A stretch of DNA of 20,492 nt from JBHHYU01 sp046757725. Lineage in GTDB: Bacteria; Desulfobacterota; Binatia; UBA9968. Below are positions 6,301 to 15,175 of the stretch, piece after piece. The notes under the pieces were generated by a model that was not told the DNA's origin, made no database searches, and saw only the letters and a program-made list of their open reading frames with translations. The stretch spans positions 1-20,492 of the forward strand of contig JBHHYU010000055.1 in the NCBI GenBank assembly GCA_046757725.1, read 5' to 3'. The first letter of the stretch is position 1. Each line of letters opens with the position of its first letter. The position numbers and the translations under genes are program-made.

Positions 6301-7497
6301 TTAGAAGTTCCTGATTTGTTCCAGGTAGCCCTCGTAGTTGCGTGTGATCTCATGAAGGGAGTCACCGCCAAATTTCTCCAGGAACGCCGTCGCTAGCTCA
6401 AAGGCGACCACCGCCTCACCCACTACAGCGGCAGCCGGGGCGGAACAGACATCCGAGCGCTCCACGGAAGCGTCTGCAGGTTGCTTAGACCTCAAATCCA
6501 CGGATCGGAGCGGACTCATCAAGGTGGAAATAGGTTTCATCGCTGCACGCACAACCAAGGGCGCCCCATTGGACATCCCTCCCTCGCTTCCTCCAGAGTT
6601 GTTGCTCCCACGGTAAAATCCCGTAGGAACGATTCTCGGTCTACCCTCGGAGACCATTTTATTGGGGTCAAAAAAGATTTCGTCATGCACTTGAGATCCG
6701 CGCCGTCGAGCCATCTCGAACCCAAGGCCAATCTCAACTCCCTTAATGGCCTGTATGCTCATGAGGGCTTGGGCCAAACGGCCATCCAGCTTACGGTCCC
6801 ATTGGGTATGACTGCCGAGTCCGGGGGGTAGGCCCAAGACCACGACTTCAAAAACGCCTCCTAGAGTGTCACCTCTTTTTTTGCAGTCGTCGATAAGGGC
6901 AATCATCGTCTTTTCAGCCTGTTTATCCGCGACACGAACCGGTGACTCCTCAGCCTGGGCGTAGGCCTCTTCGTAGGTTAGGCCTTCGGTCTTAGCCTGT
7001 ACACCACCCAGCGAACAGAGGATGGCCATTATCTTTATACCAAATGGTGTGAGCAGTTGTTTACAAAATGACCCCACTGCTGTCCGGGAGACCGTATCAC
7101 GGGCGCTGGCTCGCTCGAGAATATTTCGGATATCGGAATGGTGATACTTGAGGATTCCCGTGAGATCGGCATGGCCGGGGCGGGGCTTGGTTACGGCTAG
7201 TGTTTCATCACGATCCTCGGGCACCGGAGACATTTTCTTGGTCCAATTCTTCCAGTCTCGATTTTCGACCCCGAGGGCCACGGGCGAACCTAATGTCTCT
7301 CCCCACCGAATACCCGATCGAATCCGGACTTCGTCTTTTTCTATAAGCATTCGTCCGCCGCGACCGTAACCTTGTTGGCGACGCCAAAGGTCATGATTGA
7401 TCTTCCGAATATCTATGGGAAACCCCGCGGGGACACCGTCAACGAGGGCAGTTAAACAGGGGCCATGAGACTCCCCAGCGGTAAAATAGCGCAGCAC
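6301..7497 (-). CDS. aroC: Chorismate synthase
   Basis: It converts EPSP to chorismate, the final shared step to aromatic amino acids, folates and quinones, using reduced FMN. The 398-residue protein begins MLRYFTAGESHG, exactly the family N-terminus, which fixes the GTG at 7497 as the start despite a weak ribosome site. Other signatures are QGYGRGGRM, RPGHADLTG with the FMN/EPSP-binding residues, ERASARDTVSRTAVG, and SGGSEGGMSNG. The Arg/Asp active-site elements are in place. It follows pilQ by 109 bases with no clear terminator between, so the aro block may be read from the pilus operon promoter. It opens the aroC-aroK-aroB-aroQ order. Confidence 0.96.
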   Translation of the reverse strand: MLRYFTAGESHGPCLTALVDGVPAGFPIDIRKINHDLWRRQQGYGRGGRMLIEKDEVRIRSGIRWGETLGSPVALGVENRDWKNWTKKMSPVPEDRDETLAVTKPRPGHADLTGILKYHHSDIRNILERASARDTVSRTAVGSFCKQLLTPFGIKIMAILCSLGGVQAKTEGLTYEEAYAQAEESPVRVADKQAEKTMIALIDDCKKRGDTLGGVFEVVVLGLPPGLGSHTQWDRKLDGRLAQALMSIQAIKGVEIGLGFEMARRRGSQVHDEIFFDPNKMVSEGRPRIVPTGFYRGSNNSGGSEGGMSNGAPLVVRAAMKPISTLMSPLRSVDLRSKQPADASVERSDVCSAPAAAVVGEAVVAFELATAFLEKFGGDSLHEITRNYEGYLEQIRNF

Positions 7498-7606
7498 AGC
7501 GGTATCTTACTCTATTCTGTTTCCACAGGCCAGTGGTGTAGGGGAATGACAATTGAGATTTGTGACCAAAAATAATCCTCTTCACGCCCTTGATCCGGGT
7601 AACAGA

Positions 7607-9580
7607 TCAACCCCCCTGAGTCTTCTTCATCTGCTCGCGCCAGATATCTTCTGCCGAGGGAAGATTTTCCGCGCCTCCAATCATAATACGCGGGGTGATA
7701 AAGACCATCAGCTCCTCAAAGTCTTTCTGCAAAGTATGCCTTTTAAAAAACCACCCTAGGAGAGGGATGTCCTTGAGATAGGGGATTCCAGCCTCGTTCT
7801 CCTGGCTCGTGTCTTTCATGATACCGCCTATCACGATCGTCTCCCCATCCCGGACCAGGACATTGGAGATCGCTTCCCTGCTTAGTTCGTCCGGGATAAC
7901 CGAACCTGAAGATTGGGCTCCAAGCGTACTGGACTTGACGCTGATGTTCATCATGACGAAACCATCACTAGAGATTTGAGGGGTGACAGTAAGGGTGATA
8001 CCGACCGGAATTTGTTCCGTCGCCACGGCCGATCCCGCTGCTGCTCCGGTCCCACTTGCAACGTTGGTGGTTCCTGTGGGTAGAGCGACCCGCAGGACTC
8101 TCAGGCTCTGGATCGTTGATTCCACGTTGTTCAACGTTACCACCGAGGGACGGGAGATGATCCGGATTTTGCCCTCCTGCTCAGCAGCAGATAGGATCGT
8201 CGCGAGATCTGTCAGGCCGCCCAATTTATCCTGAATAATGGAAATCGTTCCCCCAAGTGTGGCGGAAAACGGACTGCCCGCCGCAGCATTGCTGTCTAGG
8301 GTTGTTCCCCCACGAGTGAATTGCAGCTCTACACCCAAAGCACGGGAAAACGTAGGGGTTGTTTCAATCAAATTCGACTCGATCAAGACTTGCGGGGTGC
8401 GGGCATCGAGTTTACTGACAACTGCTTTAGCCTCATCAATACCCTTCTGAATATCACGCACAATAATGGTGTTACTTCTCTCATCGGCGGAAATGACGCC
8501 ACGGGGACTCAGGCCTGGTTTAATCTGGTCCACGAGGTCTTTCACTTTGGCATAATTGATGTTCAGAAAAGCGCTTTTCAGAGGCTCTAGATTTTCATTG
8601 GCCTTTTTAGCGGCCACCAAGGCATCTTTTTCTGCCTTAAGGCGTGAGGCTGTCGAAATGCGGATGACATTGCCCACTTGTTCTTTGTCCAGGCCATTAG
8701 TCGCTATAAGCAAAGCCAGGGCCTGGTCCCATGGTATGTCAACAAGCCGAACGGTTATCTTTCTGGCCACATCGTCTGTAACAACGATATTAAGGCCACT
8801 GACTTCAGCCAACAGGCGAAAGACGTTCTTGATGTCCGCGTCTTTGAAATCCAGCGAGATCCGCTGGCCGGTATATGGTTTCTTTGCCTTTGGCACCACC
8901 GGAGGCACTGAAGCCGTCGAAGCGAGTTTAGGAGTCGTCGCTTTTGTTTCCGCTACACTTTTGCCGACTGCTTTTCCTCCATGGACCAGTCGGTGCACTT
9001 TTTTTGCGGGCGCTTTCGGATCCACAGAGCCTATGACCACTTTGAGCGTACCCTCTTCCTGGTTGACCAGATAAGGGGGGAGGGTGGCAGCCCCGATTGT
9101 CAATACGATATGGAGGACTCCCTCTTTGGCAACGAGTTTTACGGTATCCACCCAGTCGCTGTCGACACGATAATTCTCTACCCCGGCCGGCTCTTTCGTC
9201 TGCCCATAGATATCGAGGACTATGCGCCGAGGTTGCGTCAGGGCGAAGTGGCGATACTGATGAACGGGTTTAAAGAACTTCATACGGAGGGCAGTCCGGC
9301 CGCGGTCTTCCTGAACGGACAGTTCTTTGAGATTTGAAGGCCGTTCCTCAAGGTCTGCCTTTTTGATGGTGACCGGGGTGCCCGCCTTTGGCGAGGGCGT
9401 TTTCTTTGAAGTTGCGGTCGCGGGCTTCGCCTTTCCAACTGCTGACACCTGAGAAGCCGATTTCTCTTCAACCGGTACAGCACAGCTGAGAAGCCCCACT
9501 GTCAGAACTGTGCTGAGGCAGACGATGGTACGCGTAAAAATGGATAGACACCTCCAACCCCTGACAACTTCAACGATCAT
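7607..9580 (-). CDS. pilQ: Type IV pilus secretin
   Basis: PilQ forms the outer-membrane ring through which the pilus passes. The 657-residue protein opens with a hydrophobic export signal; LLSC at 30-33 resembles a lipobox, so it may be a lipoprotein. A Lys/Pro/Thr-rich linker leads to one AMIN domain (about 85-183) for peptidoglycan binding. A second low-complexity linker leads to an STN/N0 domain (about 240-305, ISLDFKDADIKNVFRLL), an N1-type KH-like domain (about 330-395), and the secretin beta-barrel (about 410-640) with VPIGITLTVTPQIS-like and ELMVFITPRIM segments. The ATG at 9580 has AAGGAG seven bases upstream. It is the last pil gene, 26 bases after pilP. Many PilQs have two AMIN domains; this one shows one. 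Confidence 0.95.
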   Translation of the reverse strand: MIVEVVRGWRCLSIFTRTIVCLSTVLTVGLLSCAVPVEEKSASQVSAVGKAKPATATSKKTPSPKAGTPVTIKKADLEERPSNLKELSVQEDRGRTALRMKFFKPVHQYRHFALTQPRRIVLDIYGQTKEPAGVENYRVDSDWVDTVKLVAKEGVLHIVLTIGAATLPPYLVNQEEGTLKVVIGSVDPKAPAKKVHRLVHGGKAVGKSVAETKATTPKLASTASVPPVVPKAKKPYTGQRISLDFKDADIKNVFRLLAEVSGLNIVVTDDVARKITVRLVDIPWDQALALLIATNGLDKEQVGNVIRISTASRLKAEKDALVAAKKANENLEPLKSAFLNINYAKVKDLVDQIKPGLSPRGVISADERSNTIIVRDIQKGIDEAKAVVSKLDARTPQVLIESNLIETTPTFSRALGVELQFTRGGTTLDSNAAAGSPFSATLGGTISIIQDKLGGLTDLATILSAAEQEGKIRIISRPSVVTLNNVESTIQSLRVLRVALPTGTTNVASGTGAAAGSAVATEQIPVGITLTVTPQISSDGFVMMNISVKSSTLGAQSSGSVIPDELSREAISNVLVRDGETIVIGGIMKDTSQENEAGIPYLKDIPLLGWFFKRHTLQKDFEELMVFITPRIMIGGAENLPSAEDIWREQMKKTQGG

Positions 9581-9606
9581 AGGTCTACTCCTTACTCCTC
9601 TTCAAC

Positions 9607-10233
9607 TCACTCCTTGGACAGCCTTAGCTTAACCTCTCGACTCTTCCTGGCTCCGTAGAAATCGGTATAGGTCTCTTTGATCACGACTTCATTGGGTCTG
9701 ATCGTCTTTACCTTTCCTTCGTTGGTGCCGATTAGGGCACCGACCTTTATGATGTAGCCCAAGCCTGCCGCATCTTCCACCATGGCCTTGGGTTCTTTGA
9801 CATCCCACACAATGCCCACCAGCTTGAGTTGACCTAGCTCGTATCGCTCTAAAGGAGAGAGGTTCCTTCGCGGGCGTTGTTTGGTCTTTGTTTTTAAGCC
9901 CCAAGGATGAAAGGGGTCACGCTTTCCTCCTGAAGCACGGTGGTGTGCCTCAGGCTCCGCGGAAGCTCTCCCCGGCGAAGTGAAAGAATTGGTTTGTGCT
10001 TTCGCAGGTTTTCCGATTTCCTGGGCCTCTCGGACCTTGGCCTTTTCCGCGCCTTCCAGCGCCTTCACGCGATTCCTTGCAGCCGCCGGGGCCTTTAAAA
10101 TCTTCTTGATGGCCGCCTTGGTTGTTTGAGACAGAGACCTCTTATCCTTCTGTCCTTCGCTTGCTGGAGGCACAAGGAGGATAGAGAAACTCCAAAGACT
10201 CAATAGAACTATTCGTTTCGACAGCCTTCGCAT
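9607..10233 (-). CDS. pilP: Type IV pilus assembly protein PilP
   Basis: PilP links the inner-membrane PilN/PilO complex to the secretin PilQ in the periplasm. The 208-residue protein has an N-terminal hydrophobic signal or anchor (about 7-24) without the lipobox cysteine seen in the Neisseria and Pseudomonas proteins. A long Lys/Ala-rich linker follows, then the diagnostic RDPFHPWG at 105-112. The C-terminal beta domain (about 125-205) has YELGQLKLVGIVWD, VGALIG and VKTIRPNEVVIKE, which match the PilP homology-region pattern. It starts three bases after the pilO stop and ends 26 bases before pilQ. How it is anchored in the membrane is uncertain: an uncleaved helix or a cleaved signal. Confidence 0.93.
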   Translation of the reverse strand: MRRLSKRIVLLSLWSFSILLVPPASEGQKDKRSLSQTTKAAIKKILKAPAAARNRVKALEGAEKAKVREAQEIGKPAKAQTNSFTSPGRASAEPEAHHRASGGKRDPFHPWGLKTKTKQRPRRNLSPLERYELGQLKLVGIVWDVKEPKAMVEDAAGLGYIIKVGALIGTNEGKVKTIRPNEVVIKETYTDFYGARKSREVKLRLSKE

Positions 10234-10236
10234 CGT

Positions 10237-10860
10237 CTATTTTGAACGGCCTTGGCCTTTTCCGCCACTACCTGTACCCTTCTGCCGCTCCGCCTCGCTC
10301 AGGAAGCGGAAGGTAGTAGCTTGAGCCGAGGTCTGGACGAGAAGTTTTTTGTCATTGTTCTGAGGACCTTGGATTTCAATATTTTGAATATTCACCAGCC
10401 TTCTCAACTTTCCAACTTCACTGAAAAAAACTACCATATCGTGAAATCTCCCTCGGACTACAATATCGACCGGAATCTCGGCATAGAACGCCTGCAGCTT
10501 CTCTCCCCTGGGACGGAAAGTCAGGACTTGCAGGCCCGCCTCTCTCGCTTTGCTGGAAATATTACGTAAGAGATCGGGTATCTCTTTACGATCGGGAAGC
10601 TGCGCAACGGCTTCTTTGAGCAACCCACTCTTTTCTCGAAGTTCTCGTTGCAGCTTCGGCAAGTTAGCCGCTAACCTCCTCTTTTTGTTTCTTACCATGC
10701 GCGCCCCTTCGATATTCTCTCTCGCTTCTGAGATCTTATAGGATCGAGGGGCATAAAAAAGAAAATAGTCCAAGACGAGAAGGACTATCATCAGACCCGC
10801 TAGGATCCCCACCCTCTGGTGGCGAGGCAGATCCAAAATCCGATTAATCAAGTCATTCAC
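10237..10860 (-). CDS. pilO: Type IV pilus inner-membrane protein PilO
   Basis: PilO dimerises with PilN to form the periplasmic alignment complex of the pilus machine. The 207-residue protein has a short cytoplasmic tail, one membrane helix at about 18-36 (GILAGLMIVLLVLDYFLFY), a coiled-coil stretch at about 40-95, and a ferredoxin-like periplasmic domain (about 100-190) with VDIVVRGRFHDMVVFFSEVGKL. It starts with GTG, and its GTGA overlaps the pilN stop by four bases, so translation is coupled. The tail (GSGGKGQGRSK) is basic and Gly-rich. Confidence 0.94.
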   Translation of the reverse strand: MNDLINRILDLPRHQRVGILAGLMIVLLVLDYFLFYAPRSYKISEARENIEGARMVRNKKRRLAANLPKLQRELREKSGLLKEAVAQLPDRKEIPDLLRNISSKAREAGLQVLTFRPRGEKLQAFYAEIPVDIVVRGRFHDMVVFFSEVGKLRRLVNIQNIEIQGPQNNDKKLLVQTSAQATTFRFLSEAERQKGTGSGGKGQGRSK

Positions 10861-11465
10861 TTTCGGGCTCCCTCTTTCGCAGCAGGTCTGGACCCGCCCT
10901 GTTTAGATGGAACGAGGAGGGGAGATGCATATAAGACGTGGGAATTGACGGAAAACTTTTTGAGTGAGGTACCTCCCTGTCGCATTTGAGTGGTTTCAAT
11001 CAACTCTACGTGGTTGAAATAGACTGAACGGGAAAGCGCCTTAAGAAAGTCGGCAATGGTTTGGTTATCAACTGCGATGCCGTTGACGGTGAGATTACCA
11101 CCCGTTTCCTTGAAACGGGTCAACCAGAGCCGAGGTGGCGTCGCCGAAGAAAGGCTTTCCATGACCCGTACGGGGCCGGTTTTCTTTTTGTCAAGTTGCT
11201 CGATTACCTTACGCTTGCTGGTAAGGTCGCGTATCTTTTTTTCTAGATCGGCAACCCCTTTAGCGCGGACGTTCAGCGCTTTGATCTCTTTCTGGAGATT
11301 GGCTAATTCGTTTCTCAAATCAGTTAGCCTGCGGGATTGAAACAGATTAAGACCAAACAGCAGGGCTAGGGTGAGAGCTAAAACGATAAATGCAATAGTC
11401 AAGTCCTGCCGGCGGCTAACCTCTGCCTTGATTTCTCGTACCGGAAGGAGGTTCAGGCGAATCAT
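10857..11465 (-). CDS. pilN: Type IV pilus inner-membrane protein PilN
   Basis: PilN bridges cytoplasmic PilM and periplasmic PilO. The N-terminus reads MIRLNLLP, and residues 3-8 are the conserved peptide that fits the groove of PilM in characterised systems. A single membrane helix (about 22-43) is followed by a coiled coil (about 45-95) and a ferredoxin-like periplasmic domain (about 100-175). Length is 202 residues. The ATG overlaps the pilM stop as ATGA and its own stop overlaps the pilO GTG, giving strict coupling on both sides. The C-terminal ~25 residues are basic and probably disordered. Confidence 0.95.
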   Translation of the reverse strand: MIRLNLLPVREIKAEVSRRQDLTIAFIVLALTLALLFGLNLFQSRRLTDLRNELANLQKEIKALNVRAKGVADLEKKIRDLTSKRKVIEQLDKKKTGPVRVMESLSSATPPRLWLTRFKETGGNLTVNGIAVDNQTIADFLKALSRSVYFNHVELIETTQMRQGGTSLKKFSVNSHVLYASPLLVPSKQGGSRPAAKEGARK

Positions 11466-12553
11466 TTATCCCCTGGTCTCCTAATGGAAAGCCCAACCCC
11501 TAGAGCCAGAATCAGGGCCGACTCAGCTAAATAATTCCTATCGATGTTTTTTGCCACATCGAAGCCTCGAAACGGCTCTGACAATTCTACCGGCACCCCG
11601 AGCTTTTCCGCTAAGAGCGGGCAGAGCCCAGAAACTTTAGAACTTCCCCCGCTGAGATAGATATTTTGGACTCTCTCGTCGGCCGCCATAGCCCCATACA
11701 GACTCAGGGTCCGGCCGATTTCTTCAGCCAGATAATTACAGGTTGGTTTCAAGAGGGCTTCCAACTCATCGGCTTTCTTTCGTTCCAACAAGCCGGTGAG
11801 TTTAAGTGTCTCTGCCTCATCATGAGAAATTTGAAGCCTCTCGACGAGACTTTCGGTAAATGCCTCTCCTCCAACCGGAAGGTCCCCAGTGAACGTGGAG
11901 AGCCCATCCTTCAGCAAATTGATGCTCGTGTAACGGGCCCCAATATGAATAAGTCCCACCACCTTGCCAGGTTGAGGTTCGTAGTTCATCTCGTACATAT
12001 TCTCCATGGCGAAGTAATCAACATCCATGATCGCAGGTGTCAGTCCTGCTTCCCAGATTACCTGCGTGTAATTATTGATAATTTCTTTCTTTACCGCTAC
12101 CAACAGGATTTCCATTGTGTTCCCATTTTCCAAGTAGTCCAGGACTTGGTAGTCGAGATTGACGTTCTCTAGGCTTTCTGGGATCACATTGCTTGCCTCG
12201 AATTCTACATTAGCCTCAAGCTCTTCTTCACCCTGTGAAGGAAGTTGTATCTTCTTGATGATGACTGCTCGGCCAGGAACCGCAGTGACCGCTCGGGTAG
12301 CCTTGACTCCGTTAGCTTGGACAAGACTCTGGATAGTCCTAACGACAACGTCCTTATCGGCTATCATATTGTTTTGCACGGCCGTTGAGGGCAAAGGCAA
12401 AACACCCAGGCTGATAATGCGATAGCCATTTTTTCCTTCGCTTGCCTCCACCATTTTGACCGAGCTAGAACCAATATCGAGCGCGACGAAGCCACTATCA
12501 AAGCGGAAAGGGTTGAGTGAAGCAAGTTTGAAATTTTTCCAAGGGGTCGCCAT
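11462..12553 (-). CDS. pilM: Type IV pilus assembly ATPase-like protein PilM
   Basis: PilM is the actin-like (FtsA/MreB fold) cytoplasmic ring protein that recruits PilN. The 363-residue protein shows the phosphate-binding loop ALDIGSSSVKMVE at about 24-36, the second phosphate region LIHIGARYTSINLL, and the adenosine motif NIYLSGGSSKVSGL near 300. The N-terminal extension (PWKNFKLASLNPF) is common in this family. It is the first gene of the pilMNOPQ run. No good ribosome site precedes the ATG at 12553, and no strong promoter was picked out in the 308 bases shared with priA. Confidence 0.95.
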   Translation of the reverse strand: MATPWKNFKLASLNPFRFDSGFVALDIGSSSVKMVEASEGKNGYRIISLGVLPLPSTAVQNNMIADKDVVVRTIQSLVQANGVKATRAVTAVPGRAVIIKKIQLPSQGEEELEANVEFEASNVIPESLENVNLDYQVLDYLENGNTMEILLVAVKKEIINNYTQVIWEAGLTPAIMDVDYFAMENMYEMNYEPQPGKVVGLIHIGARYTSINLLKDGLSTFTGDLPVGGEAFTESLVERLQISHDEAETLKLTGLLERKKADELEALLKPTCNYLAEEIGRTLSLYGAMAADERVQNIYLSGGSSKVSGLCPLLAEKLGVPVELSEPFRGFDVAKNIDRNYLAESALILALGVGLSIRRPGDK

Positions 12554-12861
12554 GGTTATTGTTTAAGGATTCTTCTTATTCCAGAAAGCTTGGGACCAGG
12601 AGTAAGAATACTTTTATGCTCTGTGGTCAAACGCTATGCCTTGCCGCTTTTAATTCGACCGAACGTTAAGGGAGAAATCCCACTCAAATTGGCCAGTATG
12701 GGGCAGTTGATTCCGTACAACAGAAGTATTATGGGCAGTTAAAGGCCTCTAGTCAAGTAGAAATAAAGGAATGAAAACTAATCATTGGGGCTTTTTCTAC
12801 GAAACGTTTGGGTTCTGCCATCATATTGCTTTTCCCAAGCTGACCGGGTAAAAGTGCTAGC
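12554..12861. promoter_or_regulatory. Divergent pilM/priA intergenic region
   Basis: These 308 bases carry no gene I can support and should hold promoters for both the pilus/aro run and the priA run. ATGGGGCAGTT (12698-12708) and ATGGGCAGTT (12731-12740) are near-identical direct repeats 33 bases apart, roughly three helical turns, so a regulator could bind both on one face. A weak sigma-70-like pair precedes priA: TTGCTT (12826-12831), 17 bases, TAAAAG (12849-12854), ending seven bases before the ATG. No sigma-54 site (GG-N10-GC) with the right spacing was found for pilM. Confidence 0.35.
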
Positions 12862-15162
12862 ATGCAAAAAGGGGAGACTACGTTCGCTCAAGTCGTCATT
12901 CCCTCCCCTTTAAAAGACTCCCTCACTTACGCGATTCCACCTCTCCTAAGGGGCATTCTAAAGATAGGCATGAGGGTATGGGTTCCTCTAGGAAAGCGAA
13001 AAGTCACAGGTGTAGTGGTAGGTTTCCTTTGCAAAACTTCCCTGAAGCAGGTTAGAGATATCCTCGCCCCTTTGGAGGATCGCCCCATCCTTGACACCTC
13101 TTTGATCAAGCTTAGTCAGTGGATGGCTCAGTATTACCTTTCCCCTATCGGAGAAGCCTTCGCGGCTGTACTTCCCCCCACCCTGAGAGCTGAAAGGCAG
13201 AGGACAATCGTCTCCAGAACCGGAGAGTTCTCTTTTAGAAGAGACCTGGAAAGAAGAATTTTTGAAGAGCTTCAAAAAAACGGCAAGAAAGTAACTATCA
13301 AGGTCCTTTCCCGTAAATTTCGCGGAGGCGGCTTCTACGACGCTTTAGACCGGCTGACAACGATGGGAGCTGTTGAGGTTCGAGAGCGACTGGAGGGGCA
13401 TCGAATAAAAAAAATAGAGGAATTCCTACCACCGGGGACACAGCCGCAGCAGCGGTCTAAAAACCATACCCTGAACCCTGAACAGCAAGAAGCCCTTCAG
13501 GTCATTCAAGGGCGCCTGAGAAGAGGCGGATTCGAGACTTTTCTCCTCTACGGAGTGACAGGGAGCGGGAAGACTGAGGTTTATCTCCAGGCAATGGAAC
13601 AGGTTCAAAGAGCTCAAAAGCGCTGCCTCATTCTCATACCGGAAATATCTCTAACTCCCCAGCTGCTGGACCGCCTACGGGAGCGATTCCGTGATCGCGT
13701 TGGGGTTCTCCACAGCGCTTTAACCGTGTCCGAGCGCCGGGCTCAATGGTGGCAGATTCTCGGGGGGCATGTGGACGTGGTGGTTGGGGCCAGGTCTGCC
13801 GTCTTTGCCCCGGTACCTGATCTGGGACTTATCGTTGTAGATGAAGAGCATGATTCATCCTACAAGCAGGAAGAGGGGTTCCGCTATCATGCAAGGGATG
13901 TAGCTGTGGTGCGGGGCAAGTTACTCGGCTGCCCGGTGATTCTGGGTTCTGCAACCCCAGCGATCGAGAGTTATGAAAACTGTCGCCAGGGCCGTTACCG
14001 CCTCCTAGAACTGCGTCAGCGGGTCGAGCAAAGGCCGCTCCCGAAGGTAGAAGTGGTTGATATCAGATCAGGCCTGAGAGTCACGAGATACGATACAGAA
14101 AAGCAAGGGCCACCGAATAAAATAAAGACCCAAGGCGACTTCCAGGATTCCGTCTACAGCATTTTTTCCGCCCGGTTAGGGGAAGCACTCCAAGAAAATT
14201 ACGCTCGAGGACAACAGAGTCTGATCTTTCTGAACCGCCGGGGCTTTGCCAATTTTCTCCAATGCCACGTCTGTGGCTTTGTTCTGCGCTGTCCCCATTG
14301 TAGTGTTGCCATGACCTATCATCTGAAGCAGCAGAGTGTTATTTGCCATCACTGTAATTTTTGTAATCCGGCCCGTGACCTTTGCCCGGGGTGTGGTAAC
14401 TTAACTCTTACCGGCATGGGATTCGGCACCGAGCAGGTAGAAAAGGAACTTATCCGACTCATGCCCCAGGCACGGATTGCCCGAATGGATCGGGATACTA
14501 CGACTAAAAGAGGTTCCCAAGCGCGTTTGATTCGGCAGTGGGAAAACGGGGAGATCAATGTTTTAGTGGGAACCCAGATGATTACGAAAGGACACGATGT
14601 GATGGGTGTCACGTTAGTGGGGGTTATTCTTGCCGACCTTTCCCTGAATCTCCCTGATTTCCGGGCCTCGGAAAGAACTTTCCAGCTCCTCAGTCAGGTG
14701 GCAGGAAGGGCGGGGAGGGGAAAGACGCCAGGTGCCGTGATCATTCAAACCTACACTCCTGACCACTACCTATTTCAATATGTTACGAACCATGATTACA
14801 AGGGCTTTTTTGCCTCGGAGATTGAATTTCGGCGGGCTTTGAATTACCCCCCTTTCGATCGCCTAGTGCATCTCCGTTTGGACGGCCCAAAGGGCCAGGA
14901 TGTTGAGGCCAAGGCAAAGAGGTTGGGGGATACGTTGCGCAAGAAGCAAAAGCAGGATCACGCGAGTCTAGGGAAGATAGAAATACTAGGCCCCGCACCT
15001 GCTCCCATCGAAAAACTTCGCGGTCGTTACCGGTGGCAAATGCTTCTAAAAGGGAGAAAGAGTCCGCTTCTTTTGGAATTTGCAAATCAGGCGCGCGCGA
15101 TCCTACCTCGGTCGCACAATACCCGCGTTCACATTGATGTGGATCCTTATAATATGTTATGA
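12862..15162 (+). CDS. priA: Primosomal protein N' (replication restart helicase PriA)
   Basis: PriA recognises stalled or collapsed forks and reloads the replicative helicase. The 766-residue protein has the N-terminal 3'-DNA-binding domain (about 1-105), a winged-helix-like segment (about 120-190), and the helicase core with Walker A GVTGSGKT at 231-238 and Walker B DEEH at 327-330. A zinc region of paired cysteines runs from C468/C471 to about 513. The second RecA-like lobe carries GTQMITKGHD, ADLSLNLPDFRASERTFQ and QVAGRAGR, and a C-terminal domain closes the protein. The arrangement is complete. The ATG at 12862 matches the family N-terminus (AQVVIPSPL) but lacks a Shine-Dalgarno. It heads a plus-strand run with def, fmt, rsmB and rpe. 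Confidence 0.97.
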   Translation: MQKGETTFAQVVIPSPLKDSLTYAIPPLLRGILKIGMRVWVPLGKRKVTGVVVGFLCKTSLKQVRDILAPLEDRPILDTSLIKLSQWMAQYYLSPIGEAFAAVLPPTLRAERQRTIVSRTGEFSFRRDLERRIFEELQKNGKKVTIKVLSRKFRGGGFYDALDRLTTMGAVEVRERLEGHRIKKIEEFLPPGTQPQQRSKNHTLNPEQQEALQVIQGRLRRGGFETFLLYGVTGSGKTEVYLQAMEQVQRAQKRCLILIPEISLTPQLLDRLRERFRDRVGVLHSALTVSERRAQWWQILGGHVDVVVGARSAVFAPVPDLGLIVVDEEHDSSYKQEEGFRYHARDVAVVRGKLLGCPVILGSATPAIESYENCRQGRYRLLELRQRVEQRPLPKVEVVDIRSGLRVTRYDTEKQGPPNKIKTQGDFQDSVYSIFSARLGEALQENYARGQQSLIFLNRRGFANFLQCHVCGFVLRCPHCSVAMTYHLKQQSVICHHCNFCNPARDLCPGCGNLTLTGMGFGTEQVEKELIRLMPQARIARMDRDTTTKRGSQARLIRQWENGEINVLVGTQMITKGHDVMGVTLVGVILADLSLNLPDFRASERTFQLLSQVAGRAGRGKTPGAVIIQTYTPDHYLFQYVTNHDYKGFFASEIEFRRALNYPPFDRLVHLRLDGPKGQDVEAKAKRLGDTLRKKQKQDHASLGKIEILGPAPAPIEKLRGRYRWQMLLKGRKSPLLLEFANQARAILPRSHNTRVHIDVDPYNML

Positions 15163-15175
15163 ATTCGCTTGTCTC

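Noticed and set aside
8556..9074. 172-codon plus-strand frame
   Set aside because: Antisense to pilQ, whose domains cover the region.
11666..12172. 168-codon plus-strand frame
   Set aside because: Antisense to pilM, no recognisable protein features.
12554..12861. Sigma-54 promoter for pilM
   Set aside because: No GG/GC pair with correct spacing and flanking bases was found on the minus strand.
15080..15175. Upstream extension of def
   Set aside because: It overlaps the priA end and adds residues not found in the family; the ATG at 15176 gives the normal N-terminus.
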